64,000 nt of DNA from Actinomadura sp. KC216 (lineage in GTDB: Bacteria; Actinomycetota; Actinomycetes; Streptosporangiales; Streptosporangiaceae), in the NCBI RefSeq assembly GCF_004348535.1, contig NZ_SMJX01000002.1, positions 1-64,000 of the forward strand. Reading direction: 5' to 3'. Of this stretch, positions 8,477 through 19,259 are shown piece after piece. A program made the translations under genes and the position numbers. The first letter of the stretch is position 1, and each line of letters begins with the position of its first letter. The notes below the pieces were generated by a model. It searched no databases, was not told the DNA's origin, and worked only from the letters and a program-made list of their open reading frames with translations.

Positions 8477-8895
8477 CGCAGAAGACCGGTTCCGCATCCG
8501 ATCTGGGCTGGTTGCTGGACGATCTCGTCCACCGGCTGCCGCACGCCAGGAGCGCCGTCGTGCTGTCGGCGGACGGCCTGCTCATGGCCTCCTCCGAGGG
8601 CGTGACGCAGGACGACGGCGAGCACCTCGCCGCCGTCGCCGCCGGGATCCAGAGCCTCGCCAAGGGGGCCGGGACCCGGTTCGGCGGCGGGCCCGTCCGG
8701 CAGACGATCGTCGAGATGCAGTCCGCGTACCTGCTGGTGACGGTCGCCGGCAAGGGCGCCTGCCTCGCGGTGCTGGCCGAGGAGGACGCCGACGTGGGCC
8801 TCACCGCCTACGAGATGGCGATGCTCGTCACGGCGATGGGCCACCACCTCACCTCGCCGGCCCGTGCGGAGGGCGCGGAGGGGCGTCCCGCATGA
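8473..8895 (+). CDS. cvnB: Roadblock/LC7 domain protein CvnB
   Basis: 140 residues of the roadblock/LC7 fold, found in regulators of small GTPases such as MglB. The segment ARSAVVLSADGLLMASSEGV and the C-terminal YLLVTVAGKGACLAVLAEE show the two strand/helix units. In Streptomyces conservons CvnB bridges the kinase-like CvnA and the GTPase-like CvnD. The GTG start lies inside the cvnA stop (GTGA), so translation is coupled. No membrane segment; cytoplasmic. Confidence 0.92.
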   Translation: MTQKTGSASDLGWLLDDLVHRLPHARSAVVLSADGLLMASSEGVTQDDGEHLAAVAAGIQSLAKGAGTRFGGGPVRQTIVEMQSAYLLVTVAGKGACLAVLAEEDADVGLTAYEMAMLVTAMGHHLTSPARAEGAEGRPA

Positions 8896-9350
8896 TCCCC
8901 CCGGACGACCCCTCGCTCGATTTCTGGGCGGAGGATCCGGCGCCCCCCGAGCCGGCCCCGCCGGCCCCGCCGTCAGAGCAGGACGCCGCGGAACGCTGGC
9001 TCGACGAGAGCGCCGGGCCGATGGTGCGCCCGTACGTGATGACGAGCGGCCGCACCGAGCCGTCCCGCGGCAGCTTCGACCTGATCACGATGGTGGTCGC
9101 GGTCGGCGTGGAACCCGACACCACGGTCGGGCTCGGGCCCGAGCATCTGGCCATCATCCGGCTCTGCCAGACCGTGATGTCGGTCGCCGAGATCACCGGC
9201 CATCTCGACCTTCCCGTCGCGACGGTGCGGGTGCTGCTCGGCGATCTGCTCGACAAGGGGTTCGTCTCCCTGCAGGAACCCGAACCGGAGGCGGACATGC
9301 ACGACATCAGGATCTACAAGGCGGTGATCGATGGTCTCCGGGCCCTCTAG
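8892..9350 (+). CDS. cvnC: DUF742 protein CvnC
   Basis: 152 residues. A Pro/Glu-rich N-terminal third precedes the DUF742 core, recognised by VRPYVMTSGRTEP, the Leu-rich LGPEHLAIIRLC and the winged-helix-like VAEITGHLDLPVATVRVLLGDL. CvnC is the third conserved part of conservon complexes; its biochemical role is poorly defined, though the HTH-like shape suggests a protein or DNA contact. The start overlaps the cvnB stop as ATGA and the 3' end overlaps cvnD by 20 bases. Confidence 0.92.
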   Translation: MIPPDDPSLDFWAEDPAPPEPAPPAPPSEQDAAERWLDESAGPMVRPYVMTSGRTEPSRGSFDLITMVVAVGVEPDTTVGLGPEHLAIIRLCQTVMSVAEITGHLDLPVATVRVLLGDLLDKGFVSLQEPEPEADMHDIRIYKAVIDGLRAL

Positions 9351-9960
9351 GCGCAGCACCCCGGCAGGGGGTGTGCGCGCCCGCCGGCTCCCCACCGCGG
9401 TCAAGATCGTGATCGCGGGCGGCTTCGGGGTCGGCAAGACCACCATGGTGGGCACGGTCTCGGAGACCCAGCCGCTGCGCACCGAGGAACTCCTCACCGA
9501 CCGCGGCGTCGGCGTGGACGACATCGCGGGCGTCGAACGCAAGGACACCACCACGGTCGCGATGGACTTCGGCCGCATCACGATGCGGGACGAGTACGTC
9601 CTCTACCTGTTCGGCACCCCCGGCCAGAAGCGCTTCTGGTTCATGTGGGACGAGGTCGCGCTCGGGGCGCTCGGCGCGGTCGTCCTCGCCGACACGCGGC
9701 GCCTGTCCGACTGCTTCCCGTCGGTCGACTACTTCGAGCGCCGCAAGACGCCGTTCGTCGTCGCCGTCAACTGCTTCGAGGGCGCCAAGCGGTACGACCT
9801 CGCGGAGATCCAGATGGCCCTCAACCTGGGGCCGAAGGTTCCGGTGATGCTCTGCGACGCCCGCCGGCTCGACTCGTGCAAGGAGGTCCTCATCGACCTC
9901 GTCCTGCACGCCATGAAGTACCGGGGGCTTTCTGAGGAAGCCCAGCCGCAGAACGTCTAG
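9331..9960 (+). CDS. cvnD: GTPase-like ATP/GTP-binding protein CvnD
   Basis: 209 residues of the Ras-like family specific to conservons. The P-loop GGFGVGKTT (30-38) and the switch II motif GTPGQKRFW (95-103) are intact. The base-specificity motif NKxD is not recognisable; VNCFEG stands in the corresponding place, as in other CvnD-type proteins. It would act as the nucleotide-dependent switch of the membrane complex set by CvnA and CvnB. It ends six bases before the stop codon of the convergent polyprenyl synthase gene, with no terminator between them. Confidence 0.92.
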   Translation: MVSGPSRRSTPAGGVRARRLPTAVKIVIAGGFGVGKTTMVGTVSETQPLRTEELLTDRGVGVDDIAGVERKDTTTVAMDFGRITMRDEYVLYLFGTPGQKRFWFMWDEVALGALGAVVLADTRRLSDCFPSVDYFERRKTPFVVAVNCFEGAKRYDLAEIQMALNLGPKVPVMLCDARRLDSCKEVLIDLVLHAMKYRGLSEEAQPQNV

Positions 9961-9966
9961 GCGACG

Positions 9967-11004
9967 TCAGCCCGTCCTTGAGACCACGTAGTCGCAGAGG
10001 TGGGTGAGGGCGTCGCGCGCCGGGATGGCCGGGAGGGTGAGGAGTTCCTTGCGGGCGTCCTCGGCCCAGCGGCCCAGGTCGGCGCGGGCGCGGTCCATGG
10101 CGGGGTGCGCGCGCAGCAGCGCGAGGGCCTCGGCGTGGAGCGCGTCGTCGGAGAGGTCCTGGACGAGGAGTTCGCGGAGGCGGGCGTCGTCCGGGCCCGA
10201 GCCGATCCCGGCGAGGACGTGGTGCATCGGCAGCGTGCGGATGCCCTCGCGGAGGTCGGTGCCGGGGGTCTTGCCCGACTCCTCCGTCTCGGACGCGACG
10301 TCCAGGATGTCGTCGGACAGCTGGAACGCGATGCCGATCTTCTCGCACGCGGACGTGACCGTCCGGACGATCTCGGGCGGCGCGCCCGCGAGGAGCGCGC
10401 CGAAGTGGCCGGAGACGGCGATCAGCGAGCCGGTCTTGTCGGCGACGACCTGGAGGTAGTGCTCCAGATGGTCGGCCTCGGGACGCGGGCCGACGGTCTC
10501 CTGGATCTGGCCGCGGACGAGCCGCCCGAACGCGCGGGCCTGGATGCGGACGGCGTCCGGACCGAGGTCGGCGAGCAGGTCGGACGCGCGGGCGAACAGG
10601 TAGTCGCCGGTCAGGATCGCGACGGTGTTCGTCCAGCGGGAGTTCGCGGACTGCTGGCCGCGGCGGACGGTCGCCTCGTCCATCACGTCGTCGTGGTAGA
10701 GGGTGCCGAGGTGGGTCAGCTCGACGACGACGGCGGCCGGGATGATGCCGGGCGCGGACGGGTCGCCGAAGTGGGAGGCGAGCAGCACCAGCATCGGCCG
10801 GAACCGCTTGCCGCCCGCCTCCAGGAGGTGCTTGGAGGCGTCGGAGAGCAGCGGGTCCTCGCCGCGGACGCGGTCGAGGAGGAGGGCCTCGACGGCGGCG
10901 AGGCGCTCCTTGGCGTCGGCGGCGAGCGCCGCGTCGATGGAAAGCCCGAACGGGCCGGACTCGATGCCCGGCCCGCCGGGTTTCTCGCTGGAAGGGTTGC
11001 TCAC
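9967..11004 (-). CDS. Long-chain polyprenyl diphosphate synthase (menaquinone side chain)
   Basis: 345 residues of the trans-isoprenyl diphosphate synthase family with both Asp-rich motifs, DDVMD (in LYHDDVMD) and DDILD (in LSDDILD). The residue five places before the first motif is Gly; small residues there generally permit long products, so an octa- or nonaprenyl chain fits better than GGPP. The start is the GTG giving MSNPSSEK, with GGAG seven bases before it; longer upstream reading (16 codons) lacks support. It lies ten bases after nuoN on the same strand and probably shares the end of the nuo transcript. The M. tuberculosis relative grcC1 also sits near menJ. Confidence 0.85.
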   Translation of the reverse strand: MSNPSSEKPGGPGIESGPFGLSIDAALAADAKERLAAVEALLLDRVRGEDPLLSDASKHLLEAGGKRFRPMLVLLASHFGDPSAPGIIPAAVVVELTHLGTLYHDDVMDEATVRRGQQSANSRWTNTVAILTGDYLFARASDLLADLGPDAVRIQARAFGRLVRGQIQETVGPRPEADHLEHYLQVVADKTGSLIAVSGHFGALLAGAPPEIVRTVTSACEKIGIAFQLSDDILDVASETEESGKTPGTDLREGIRTLPMHHVLAGIGSGPDDARLRELLVQDLSDDALHAEALALLRAHPAMDRARADLGRWAEDARKELLTLPAIPARDALTHLCDYVVSRTG

Positions 11005-11014
11005 CCAGGACTCC

Positions 11015-12610
11015 CTACCGGACGAACATGTGGGTCGTGGCTTGTCCCGCAAGGTCCAGAATGGGCTGTGGGAGCACGCCGAGTACCACAGTAGCCGTCG
11101 CGCCGAGCGCCACCGCGACCGCGGTCGCCGGCCCGGCCACCACGACCGGCCCGTCCGCGTCCGGCTCGCTGAAGAACATGACGACGATCACACGGACGTA
11201 GAAGAACGCCGCCACGGCGGACGAGACGACCGCGACGATCACCAGCGGTGTCGCGCCCTCCTCCACGGCCGCCTTGAACACCGCGAACTTCCCGGTGAAC
11301 CCGCTGGTCAGCGGGATGCCCGCGAACGCCAGCAGGAAGAAGGCGAACACGCCCGCGACGACCGGGGACCGCTTCCCGAGCCCCGCCCACCGCGACAGGT
11401 GGCCCGCCTCGCCGCCCGCGTCCCGCACCATCGTGACGACGGCGAACGCGCCGACGGAGGTGAACCCGTAGGCGAGCAGGTAGAACAGGGTGCTCGACAG
11501 GCCGTCCGGGGACGCCGCGATCACGCCCATGAGCAGGAAGCCCGCGTGCGCGATCGACGAGTACGCCAGCATCCGCTTGATGTCGGTCTGTGTGATCGCG
11601 ATGATCGACCCGATGGCCATGGTGAGAATGGCCACACCCCACATGAACGGGCGCCAGTCCCATTCGAGGGTCTCGAACACGACGTAGTAGACGCGCAGGA
11701 TCGCGCCGAACGCGGACACGACCGTGCAGGACGCCATCAGCGCCGTGATCGGGGTCGGGGCGCCCTGGTACACGTCCGGCTTCCACATGTGGAACGGGAC
11801 GCCGCCGAGCTTGAACAGCAGCCCGACCGACAGCAGCGCGACCCCGGCGAGGAGCAGCGTCTCGTTGCCGGCGTCCTTGCCGATCTGCGCGGAGATCTCC
11901 GACAGCCGCACCGACCCGGCGTAGCCGTACAGGAGCGCGGCGCCGTACAGGAAGAACGCCGAGGAGAACGCGCCGAGCAGGAAGTACTTGACGGCCGCCT
12001 CCTGGGAGAGGAGGCGCCTGCGGCGGGCGAGCCCGCACAGCAGGTACAGCGGCAGCGACAGGACCTCCAGCGCCACGAACATCGTGAGCAGGTCGTTCGC
12101 CGCCGGGAACATCATCATGCCGCCGACGGCGAACATCATCAGCGGGAAGACCTCGGTCTGGATGACGCCCGCCTGGGTGACGCGCTGCTCGGCCTCGCTG
12201 CCCGGCAGCGCGGACGCCTGCGCGGCGAAGTGCCCGCCGACCGCCCCGGCGCGGCCGTCGCCGCGCTCGGCGATCAGCAGGAGGCTGACCAGCGCCAGCA
12301 CCAGGATGGTGCCCTGGAGGAACAGGGTCGGGCCGTCCACGCCGAGCGCGCCTTCGGCGGCGACGTGGTGCGGGTCGTCGCGCCATGCCAGCGCCACCGT
12401 CCAGGCGAAGCCGCCGGCGAGGCCGAGGAACGCGAGCGGCACCTGGAGGTAGTAGCGCCACGTGCGGCCGACGAACGCCTCGACCAGAACCCCTGCCACG
12501 GCGACGCCGAAGACCAGCAGCATCGGGGCGAGCTGCCCGTACTCGATGTGCGGCGCGGGGATGTCACCCCCCTGCGCCAGAACCATGGTCGCTTGACCGC
12601 CGGTGTTCAT
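11015..12610 (-). CDS. nuoN: NADH-quinone oxidoreductase subunit N
   Basis: 531 residues with about 14 membrane helices, one of the three antiporter-like proton channels of complex I. The family motif HMWKPDVYQGAPTPITALMA lies in the middle, followed by the conserved LAYSSIAHAG loop. The ATG overlaps the nuoM stop by four bases. As last structural nuo gene it is followed by the polyprenyl synthase, linking the complex to synthesis of its quinone. Confidence 0.96.
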   Translation of the reverse strand: MNTGGQATMVLAQGGDIPAPHIEYGQLAPMLLVFGVAVAGVLVEAFVGRTWRYYLQVPLAFLGLAGGFAWTVALAWRDDPHHVAAEGALGVDGPTLFLQGTILVLALVSLLLIAERGDGRAGAVGGHFAAQASALPGSEAEQRVTQAGVIQTEVFPLMMFAVGGMMMFPAANDLLTMFVALEVLSLPLYLLCGLARRRRLLSQEAAVKYFLLGAFSSAFFLYGAALLYGYAGSVRLSEISAQIGKDAGNETLLLAGVALLSVGLLFKLGGVPFHMWKPDVYQGAPTPITALMASCTVVSAFGAILRVYYVVFETLEWDWRPFMWGVAILTMAIGSIIAITQTDIKRMLAYSSIAHAGFLLMGVIAASPDGLSSTLFYLLAYGFTSVGAFAVVTMVRDAGGEAGHLSRWAGLGKRSPVVAGVFAFFLLAFAGIPLTSGFTGKFAVFKAAVEEGATPLVIVAVVSSAVAAFFYVRVIVVMFFSEPDADGPVVVAGPATAVAVALGATATVVLGVLPQPILDLAGQATTHMFVR

Positions 12611-14187
12611 GGACGGGCTCCGTTCTCGGCGACGTTACCGGTGATGTCCGGCGCGGGGTCCTGCTTGTCGACCCGCACCAGCGTCTCCTTCACCGAAGGG
12701 TTGATCACGTTCAGCACCGGCTGGGGGAAGACGCCCATCGCGATGATGATCGCGATGATCGGGGCGACGGCCCATTTCTCGCGGGCGTTCAGGTCCTTCA
12801 TGCCCTCGACGGCGGGCGCCTTCGGACCGCCCATGGTCCGCTGGTACATCCACAGGATGTAGATCGCGGCGAGGACGACGCCGCTGACGGCGAGTGCACC
12901 GGCCCACTTGTAGCGCTCGAACGTCCCGACGATGACCAGGAACTCCGAGACGAACGTGGACAGTCCGGGCAGCGACAGGCCGGACAGGCCCGCGACGAGG
13001 AACGTCCCGGCGAGGACCGGCGCCGCCTTCTGAACGCCGCCGTAGTCGGATATCCTCGCCGACCGGCGCCGGACGATCATGAAGCCGATGACCAGGAACA
13101 GCGCGCCGGTGGAGAACCCGTGGTTCACCATGTACAGCGTCGCGCCGGACTGGCCCTGCGACGTCATCGCGAAGATGCCGAGCACGATGAACCCGAAGTG
13201 CGACACCGACGTGTAGGCGATGAGCCGCTTCAGGTCGACCTGCCCGATCGCGAGGATCGCGCCGTAGATGATGCTGAGCACCGCGAACCCGAGCACGACC
13301 GGCGTCGCCCACTTGGACGCGCCGGGGAACAGCTCCAGGCAGAACCGCAGCATCCCGTACGTGCCGACCTTGTCGAGGACGCCGACGATCAGCACCAGCG
13401 CGCCGGGCGGGGACTGCTGCGCCGCGTCCGGGAGCCAGGTGTGCACCGGCACCATCGGCGCCTTGATCGCGAACGCGATGAAGAAGCCGAGGAACAGCCA
13501 CTTCGCGGTGGTCGGGTCGAGGTTCATCTTCGACAGCTCGTCGAACATGAACGTGCCGTGCCCGACGCCGCCCTCGGAGACCGGCTTGCTCGACAGCGGG
13601 TACAGCCAGATCACCGCGACGAGCATCAGCAGCCCGCCGAGCAGCGAGTACAGCAGGAACTTCACCGCGGCGTAGGAGCGCTGCGCGCCGCCGTAGTACC
13701 CGATGATGAAGTACACCGGGATGAGCATCGCCTCGAAGAAGACGTAGAACAGGAACACGTCGGTCGCGGCGAACACGCCGATCATGGCCGCTTCGAGGGA
13801 CAGCAGCAGCGCGAAGTACGTCTTCACCGAACGCTTGGCGGGGACGTCGACGCCGCCGGACCGGTCGGCCTCCGTCCAGGACGCCAGCATCACCAGCGGG
13901 ACGAGGATCACCGACAGCAGGATCAGCACGAGCGCGACCCCGTCGACGCCGACCGCCCAGTGGACGCCGAACTCCTTGATCCACCAGTACTTCTCGTCGT
14001 ACTGGAAGCGTGCGCCGTCGGGGTCGAACCCGGCCGCCATGACACCGGCGAGGACCGCGACGACGAGGGAGACGCCGAGCGCGAACCGCTTGACCAGCGT
14101 CTCCCGCTCGCGCGGGATGACGCTGAGCAGAACCGCGCCCACCAGTGGCAGCGCGATGAGGACGCTCAGCCAGGGAAAGTCGTTCAC
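12607..14187 (-). CDS. nuoM: NADH-quinone oxidoreductase subunit M
   Basis: 526 residues, 13-14 membrane helices, antiporter-like proton-pumping subunit. [13 protein letters not shown] and the following [12 protein letters not shown], together with [12 protein letters not shown], are diagnostic. The start is a GTG overlapping the nuoL stop (GTGA) and giving [10 protein letters not shown]; a much longer open frame extends upstream across nuoL but is only the shadow of that gene. Confidence 0.96.
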   Translation of the reverse strand: MNDFPWLSVLIALPLVGAVLLSVIPRERETLVKRFALGVSLVVAVLAGVMAAGFDPDGARFQYDEKYWWIKEFGVHWAVGVDGVALVLILLSVILVPLVMLASWTEADRSGGVDVPAKRSVKTYFALLLSLEAAMIGVFAATDVFLFYVFFEAMLIPVYFIIGYYGGAQRSYAAVKFLLYSLLGGLLMLVAVIWLYPLSSKPVSEGGVGHGTFMFDELSKMNLDPTTAKWLFLGFFIAFAIKAPMVPVHTWLPDAAQQSPPGALVLIVGVLDKVGTYGMLRFCLELFPGASKWATPVVLGFAVLSIIYGAILAIGQVDLKRLIAYTSVSHFGFIVLGIFAMTSQGQSGATLYMVNHGFSTGALFLVIGFMIVRRRSARISDYGGVQKAAPVLAGTFLVAGLSGLSLPGLSTFVSEFLVIVGTFERYKWAGALAVSGVVLAAIYILWMYQRTMGGPKAPAVEGMKDLNAREKWAVAPIIAIIIAMGVFPQPVLNVINPSVKETLVRVDKQDPAPDITGNVAENGARP

Positions 14188-16100
14188 GAGACATTCACCG
14201 CCAGCAGGGCGGCCACCACGAGGGCGGCGCCGAGGAACATCGAAAGGGCGTAGGAGCGGGCGAAGCCGGTCTGGACGCGGCGGAACCGGCCGGACGTCCC
14301 GCCGATCCCGGCGGCGGTGCCGTTGACGGCGCCGTCGACGCCGCGGCCGTCGAACCAGACCGCGAGCCGGGTCAGCCACTGGCCGGGCCGCATCAGCAGC
14401 GACTCGTTCAGCGCGTCGCCGTACAGGTCCTTGCGGGCCGCGACGGTGACGAACGAGCCCTTCGGCGCCTCGCGCGGCACCTTCCGGCTGCCGTACTGCC
14501 GCCACGCGATCGCCGCACCGATGATCATCAGCACGAAGGTGGCGATGCCGGGCACGGCGAGCGGCTTGAACTCGTGGTGGTGCTCGGGCGCCCCGACGAC
14601 CGGTTCGAGGAAGTCGGCGAACCCGCCGAGGACGAGGAACCCGCCCGCGCCGACCGAGCCGACCGCGAGCAGGATCAGCGGCCAGGTCATGACGGCCGGG
14701 GACTCGTGCGGGTGGGCGTCGTCGTCCCAGCGCTTCTCGCCGAAGAACGTCATGAACATGACCCGCGACATGTAGTACGCGGTGATCCCGGCACCGATCA
14801 GCGCGCAGGACCCGAGGATCATGCCGGACGTGCCGCCCTTGTCGAACGCGACCTCGATGATGCCGTCCTTGGTGAACCAGCCGGACAGGCCAGGGAAGCC
14901 GATGATGGCGAGGTAGCCGAGCCCGAACGTCGCGTAGGTGATGACCATCACCGAGCGGAGCGCGCCGTAGTGGCGCATGTTCACGTCGTCCTTCATGCCG
15001 TGCATGACGGATCCGGCACCGAGGAACAGGCCCGCCTTGAAGAAGCCGTGCGCGATGAGGTGCGCGATGGCGAAGACGTAGCCGGCCTTGCCGAGCCCGG
15101 CGGCGAGGTGCATGTAGCCGATCTGCGACATCGTCGACCCGGCGAGGGCCTTCTTGATGTCGTCCTTGCCGCACCCGATGATCGCACCGAACAGCAGCGT
15201 GGCCGCGCCGACGATCGTCACGACGAGCTGCGCCGTGTCGGACATCTCGAAGATCGGCCCGGCCCGGACGATCAGGTACACGCCCGCGGTCACCATCGTC
15301 GCGGCGTGGATGAGGGCCGACACGGGGGTCGGGCCCTCCATCGCGTCCAGCAGCCAGGACTGGAGCGGGAGCTGCGCCGACTTGCCGCACGCGCCGAGCA
15401 GGAGCAGCAGCCCGATCGCGGTGGCGGTGCCGGTGCCGAGCTCGGACGCGAGGCCCGCGTGCTCGGCGCCCTCGCCCAGGATCGGGCCGTAGCCGACCGT
15501 CCCGAACGTGGCGAACATCAGCGCGATCGCGATGATCAGCCCCATGTCGCCGACGCGGTTGACGACGAACGCCTTCTTCGCGGCGGTCGCGGCGGTCGGC
15601 TTGTACTGCCAGAACCCGATCAGCAGGTACGAGGCGAGACCGACGCCCTCCCAGCCGAGGAACATGACCAGGAAGTTGTCACCGAGCACCAGGAGCAGCA
15701 TCGCCGCGACGAACAGGTTCAGGTAGGCGAAGAACTTGCGGCGCTCGGGGTCCTCGGCCATGTAGCCGATGGAGTAGATGTGGATCAGGGAGCCGACGCC
15801 GGTGATCAGCAGCACGAAGCTGATGGACAGCGGGTCCACCAGCAGGTCCATGCCGACCTTGAACGAGCCGACGTCGATGAAGTCCCACAGGTGCAGGGTG
15901 CGGCGCCGTTCCTCGGCCTCGTACCCGAGCATCTGGACGAACATCGCCGCGCCCACCGCGAACGACGCCACCGACATGGTGACGCCGAGCAGATGCCCCC
16001 ACCTGTCGGTGCGGCGACCCCCGAGCAGGAGGATCGCGGCGCCGGCGAGCGGGAGCGCGATGAGGAGCCAGGACGCGGCCTGGATGCCTTCCGCTTTCAT
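14184..16100 (-). CDS. nuoL: NADH-quinone oxidoreductase subunit L
   Basis: 638 residues, about 16 membrane segments including the long amphipathic C-terminal helix that runs along the antiporter subunits. Conserved blocks include [36 protein letters not shown] and [10 protein letters not shown]. It begins ten bases after nuoK. This is the distal proton channel of the membrane arm. Confidence 0.96.
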   Translation of the reverse strand: MKAEGIQAASWLLIALPLAGAAILLLGGRRTDRWGHLLGVTMSVASFAVGAAMFVQMLGYEAEERRRTLHLWDFIDVGSFKVGMDLLVDPLSISFVLLITGVGSLIHIYSIGYMAEDPERRKFFAYLNLFVAAMLLLVLGDNFLVMFLGWEGVGLASYLLIGFWQYKPTAATAAKKAFVVNRVGDMGLIIAIALMFATFGTVGYGPILGEGAEHAGLASELGTGTATAIGLLLLLGACGKSAQLPLQSWLLDAMEGPTPVSALIHAATMVTAGVYLIVRAGPIFEMSDTAQLVVTIVGAATLLFGAIIGCGKDDIKKALAGSTMSQIGYMHLAAGLGKAGYVFAIAHLIAHGFFKAGLFLGAGSVMHGMKDDVNMRHYGALRSVMVITYATFGLGYLAIIGFPGLSGWFTKDGIIEVAFDKGGTSGMILGSCALIGAGITAYYMSRVMFMTFFGEKRWDDDAHPHESPAVMTWPLILLAVGSVGAGGFLVLGGFADFLEPVVGAPEHHHEFKPLAVPGIATFVLMIIGAAIAWRQYGSRKVPREAPKGSFVTVAARKDLYGDALNESLLMRPGQWLTRLAVWFDGRGVDGAVNGTAAGIGGTSGRFRRVQTGFARSYALSMFLGAALVVAALLAVNVS

Positions 16101-16110
16101 TTCCGGCCTC

Positions 16111-16410
16111 TCAGTACTTCAGCAGGTTCACGTCGTCCACCGACGACGACCTGCGGGTCCGGAAGACGGTCATGATGATCGCCAGGCCGACCACGACCTC
16201 CGCCGCGGCCACCACCATCACGAAGAAGGCGATGATCTGGCCGTCCAGGTTGCCGTGCATGCGGGAGAACGACACGAACGCCAGGTTCGTCGCGTTCAGC
16301 ATGAGCTCGACGCACATGAACACCACGATCGCGTTGCGGCGCACGAGGACGCCGAGCGCTCCGATGGTGAACAGGATCGTCGCGAGCGCCAGGTAGTGTC
16401 CCGGACTCAT
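16111..16410 (-). CDS. nuoK: NADH-quinone oxidoreductase subunit K
   Basis: 99 residues with three membrane helices, the normal size. The two buried glutamates that relay protons are visible in MCVELMLNA and [12 protein letters not shown]. The start overlaps the nuoJ stop by four bases. Confidence 0.96.
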   Translation of the reverse strand: MSPGHYLALATILFTIGALGVLVRRNAIVVFMCVELMLNATNLAFVSFSRMHGNLDGQIIAFFVMVVAAAEVVVGLAIIMTVFRTRRSSSVDDVNLLKY

Positions 16411-17309
16411 TGACCAGCCTCGCCTTCGTTACCGGACGCGGGAGACCCGGACTTGACGGCGCGGCCCTCGGCGTCGGCGTCGCGCGCGTCCTCGGTGACG
16501 GCCCGCACCGCGCGGACGTCCCGCTCGACGGCCTCCTCCTCGGTCCCGCCGTACAGGTCGGGATGCCGCTCCGCGGTGTCGGTGCGGGCGGCGATGACCG
16601 GGTTGACCGACAGCTCGGACGGCGTCCCGTCGGGCAGCAGCGCCGGCATGTCGACGGCGTTGTGCCGGGCGTAGGTGCCGGGCCCGGGCAGCGGGCCCGG
16701 GTGGTCGCCGGACAGGAACCGTCCCTTGGACAGGTCCTTCTGCGTCGGCTTCGGCTCGGTGCGCTCCCGGTGCGTCAGCACCATCGCGCCCAGCGCCGCG
16801 GTGATCAGCAGCGCGCTGGTCACCTCGAACGCGAACACGTACTTGGAGAACAGCAGCCGGGCCAGGCCGACGACGTTGCCCTCCGCGTTGGCCTGCTCGA
16901 GGCCCGCCGCGCCGCCCAGCGCCGCGTTCCCGAGCCCGACCGTCAGCAGGACGATGAACCCGACCGCGGCGATCACGGCCCAGAACCGCTGCCCGCGGAT
17001 CGTCTCCACCAGCGAGTCGGTGGAGCTGACCCCGACGAGCATCAGCACGAACAGGAACAGCATCAGCACCGCGCCGGTGTACACGATGACCTGGACGAAC
17101 GCCAGGAACGGCGCGTTCTGGATCGCGTACAGCGCGGCGAGCGACAGCATCACGGTCGCCAGCAGCAGCGCCGAGTGGACGGCCTTCCGCACGAGGATCA
17201 TGCCGAGCGCGGCGCAGACCGAGACCACGGCGAGCACCCAGAAGAAGAACGGCTCGGCGGCGTGCTTGTCCGCGACCTCCGCGGCGAGCACGTGGGCGGC
17301 GGAGGTCAT
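16407..17309 (-). CDS. nuoJ: NADH-quinone oxidoreductase subunit J with hydrophilic C-terminal tail
   Basis: 300 residues, against about 170-200 in most bacteria. The first 180 residues carry the five membrane helices typical of NuoJ (start [20 protein letters not shown], then [18 protein letters not shown]). The last 110 or so are charged and low in hydrophobic residues, a cytoplasmic extension common to actinobacterial NuoJ and of unknown role. The start overlaps the nuoI stop. Confidence 0.95.
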   Translation of the reverse strand: MTSAAHVLAAEVADKHAAEPFFFWVLAVVSVCAALGMILVRKAVHSALLLATVMLSLAALYAIQNAPFLAFVQVIVYTGAVLMLFLFVLMLVGVSSTDSLVETIRGQRFWAVIAAVGFIVLLTVGLGNAALGGAAGLEQANAEGNVVGLARLLFSKYVFAFEVTSALLITAALGAMVLTHRERTEPKPTQKDLSKGRFLSGDHPGPLPGPGTYARHNAVDMPALLPDGTPSELSVNPVIAARTDTAERHPDLYGGTEEEAVERDVRAVRAVTEDARDADAEGRAVKSGSPASGNEGEAGQ

Positions 17310-17935
17310 TTGCCTTCACCGCCCTTGCGGGACCTGCCGCGCTTGGCGGCCTTCTCCTGCTTGACCGCCTCGTCGACGCTCGCCCGGCCGCCGCCCTCGG
17401 ACGGGACGGTGGGGGCGTCGTCGGACGGCTGGAGTCCGAGGCGGTAGTAGTCCTCCTCGGTGTCGCCGAGCCGCATCTCGTGCGGCGGCGCCTCCATGCC
17501 CTCGCGCAGCGGCGCCAGCAGCATCTCCTTGGTGTAGATCAGGCTCTCGCGGCTGTCGTCGGCGAGCTCGTACTCGTTGGTCATCGTGAGCGCCCGGGTC
17601 GGGCACGCCTCGATGCACAGCCCGCAGAGGATGCAGCGCAGATAGTTGATCTGGTAGATGCGGCCGTACCGTTCGCCGGGCGAGTACCGCTCGTCCGCGG
17701 TGTTGTCCGCGCCCTCGACGAAGATCGCGTCGGCGGGGCACGCCCAGGCGCACAGCTCGCATCCGATGCACTTCTCCAGACCGTCCGGCCACCGGTTGAG
17801 CTGGTGCCGCCCGTGGAAGCGCGGGGCGGTCGGCTTCTTCACCTCGGGGTACTGAACGGTCTCGCTCTTCATGAACATCTGGTGGAACGAGACCCCGAAC
17901 CCCTTGACCGGGTTCAGGAAATCAGTGAGTCCCAC
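17306..17935 (-). CDS. nuoI: NADH-quinone oxidoreductase subunit I
   Basis: 209 residues. Two 4Fe-4S binding motifs, [12 protein letters not shown] and [12 protein letters not shown], carry clusters N6a and N6b towards the quinone site. A charged C-terminal tail of about 50 residues is extra compared with E. coli. I chose the GTG at 17935 ([12 protein letters not shown]) because GGAGG precedes it by six bases; this start lies 14 bases inside nuoH. The open frame continues upstream but through nuoH sequence. Confidence 0.95.
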   Translation of the reverse strand: MGLTDFLNPVKGFGVSFHQMFMKSETVQYPEVKKPTAPRFHGRHQLNRWPDGLEKCIGCELCAWACPADAIFVEGADNTADERYSPGERYGRIYQINYLRCILCGLCIEACPTRALTMTNEYELADDSRESLIYTKEMLLAPLREGMEAPPHEMRLGDTEEDYYRLGLQPSDDAPTVPSEGGGRASVDEAVKQEKAAKRGRSRKGGEGK

Positions 17936-19259
17936 TGGTGACCTCCTCAGGAGGGGTTTCGATGGATGCCCCGGCCGGCTTCCCGCCCCGCCCGTGGTAG
18001 TGGGGAGCGTCCATGGGCGGCACCGGGAACCCGCCGGCGGACGGATCGGGCGCGCCGCCCGGCTCCGCCGCACCCGGCACGATCTCCTTCTCGTCCTCGC
18101 CGCCGCGGACCATCTCCCAGACCACCGTCGCGAGCAGCACCACCGCCGCGGCCACCGCGGCGTAGATCACGATCTGCCGCATGTCGTAGCCGTCGTTGCG
18201 GAGCGCGCGGATGGTGCCGACCAGCAGGATCCAGCCGAGCGAGAAGGGCATCAGCACCTTCCAGCCGAGCTTCATCAGCTGGTCGTAGCGGACGCGCGGG
18301 AGCGTCCCGCGCAGCCAGATGAAGAAGAAGATGAACAGGAACACCTTGGCCAGGAACCACAGGATCGGCCACCAGCCGGAGTTGGCGCCCGCCCACACCG
18401 TGGAGATCGGGAAGGGAGCGCGCCAGCCGCCGAGGAACAGCGTGGTGGCGAGCGCGGACAGCGTCGTGAGGTTGATGTACTCCGCGAGGAAGAACATCGC
18501 GAACTTCAGCGACGAGTACTCGGTGTGGAAGCCGCCGACCAGCTCGCCCTCGCCCTCGGGCAGGTCGAACGGAATGCGGTTCGACTCGCCCATCATCGTG
18601 ATCACGAAGACGATGAAGGACGGCAGCAGCAGGATCACGAACCACTTGTCGTGCTGCGCCGCGACGATCTCCGAGGTGGACATCGAGCCCGCGAACATGA
18701 ACACGGCGACGAACGACAGGGCCATCGCGATCTCGTAGGAGATCATCTGCGCGGAGGAGCGGAGCCCGCCGAGCAGCGAGTACGGCGACATCGACGACCA
18801 GCCGGCCAGCACGACCCCGTAGATCCCCAGCGACGACATCGCGAGGACGAGCAGCACCGCCACCGGAAGGTCGGTGAGCTGCAGCGCCGTCTCATGCCCG
18901 AAGATCGACACCTGCGGGCCGAACGGGATGATGGCGAACGAGATGAACGCCGGCACCGCCGCCATGACCGGCGCCAGGACGAACACGACCTTGTCGACCT
19001 GGCGGGGGACGATGTCCTCCTTCAGGGCGAGCTTCACGCCGTCCGCGAGGCCCTGCAGCAGGCCGAAGGGCCCGGCGCGGTTCGGGCCGACGCGCAGCTG
19101 CATCCGGCCGATGACGCGCCGCTCGATCCACATCGTCAGCAGCACGGTCACGACCAGGAACGCGAAGACGACGACGACCTTGCCGCCGATCAGCCACCAC
19201 GGGTCGTTGCCGAAACCCTGCAGCGGCTCCTGCGCGGGCGCCGTCGGGGTCGGGTTCAT
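17922..19259 (-). CDS. nuoH: NADH-quinone oxidoreductase subunit H
   Basis: 445 residues with eight or nine membrane helices, forming the quinone chamber. [36 protein letters not shown] and [20 protein letters not shown] are textbook NuoH blocks. A hydrophilic C-terminal tail of about 60 residues follows. The ATG overlaps the nuoG stop as ATGA; a further 65 upstream codons are open but Arg-rich and unsupported. Confidence 0.96.
   Translation of the reverse strand: MNPTPTAPAQEPLQGFGNDPWWLIGGKVVVVFAFLVVTVLLTMWIERRVIGRMQLRVGPNRAGPFGLLQGLADGVKLALKEDIVPRQVDKVVFVLAPVMAAVPAFISFAIIPFGPQVSIFGHETALQLTDLPVAVLLVLAMSSLGIYGVVLAGWSSMSPYSLLGGLRSSAQMISYEIAMALSFVAVFMFAGSMSTSEIVAAQHDKWFVILLLPSFIVFVITMMGESNRIPFDLPEGEGELVGGFHTEYSSLKFAMFFLAEYINLTTLSALATTLFLGGWRAPFPISTVWAGANSGWWPILWFLAKVFLFIFFFIWLRGTLPRVRYDQLMKLGWKVLMPFSLGWILLVGTIRALRNDGYDMRQIVIYAAVAAAVVLLATVVWEMVRGGEDEKEIVPGAAEPGGAPDPSAGGFPVPPMDAPHYHGRGGKPAGASIETPPEEVTSGTH

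Noticed and set aside
5732-8497. Long minus-strand frame opposite cvnA
   Set aside because: Low-complexity translation; cvnA on the other strand has clear HATPase motifs and overlapping neighbours.
9961-9966. Bidirectional terminator between cvnD and the polyprenyl synthase gene
   Set aside because: Six bases are too few for any stem-loop, and none extends into the coding ends.
11005-11052. 16-codon N-terminal extension of the polyprenyl synthase
   Set aside because: It overlaps the 3' end of nuoN, has no ribosome binding site, and the GTG at 11004 has a well-placed GGAG.
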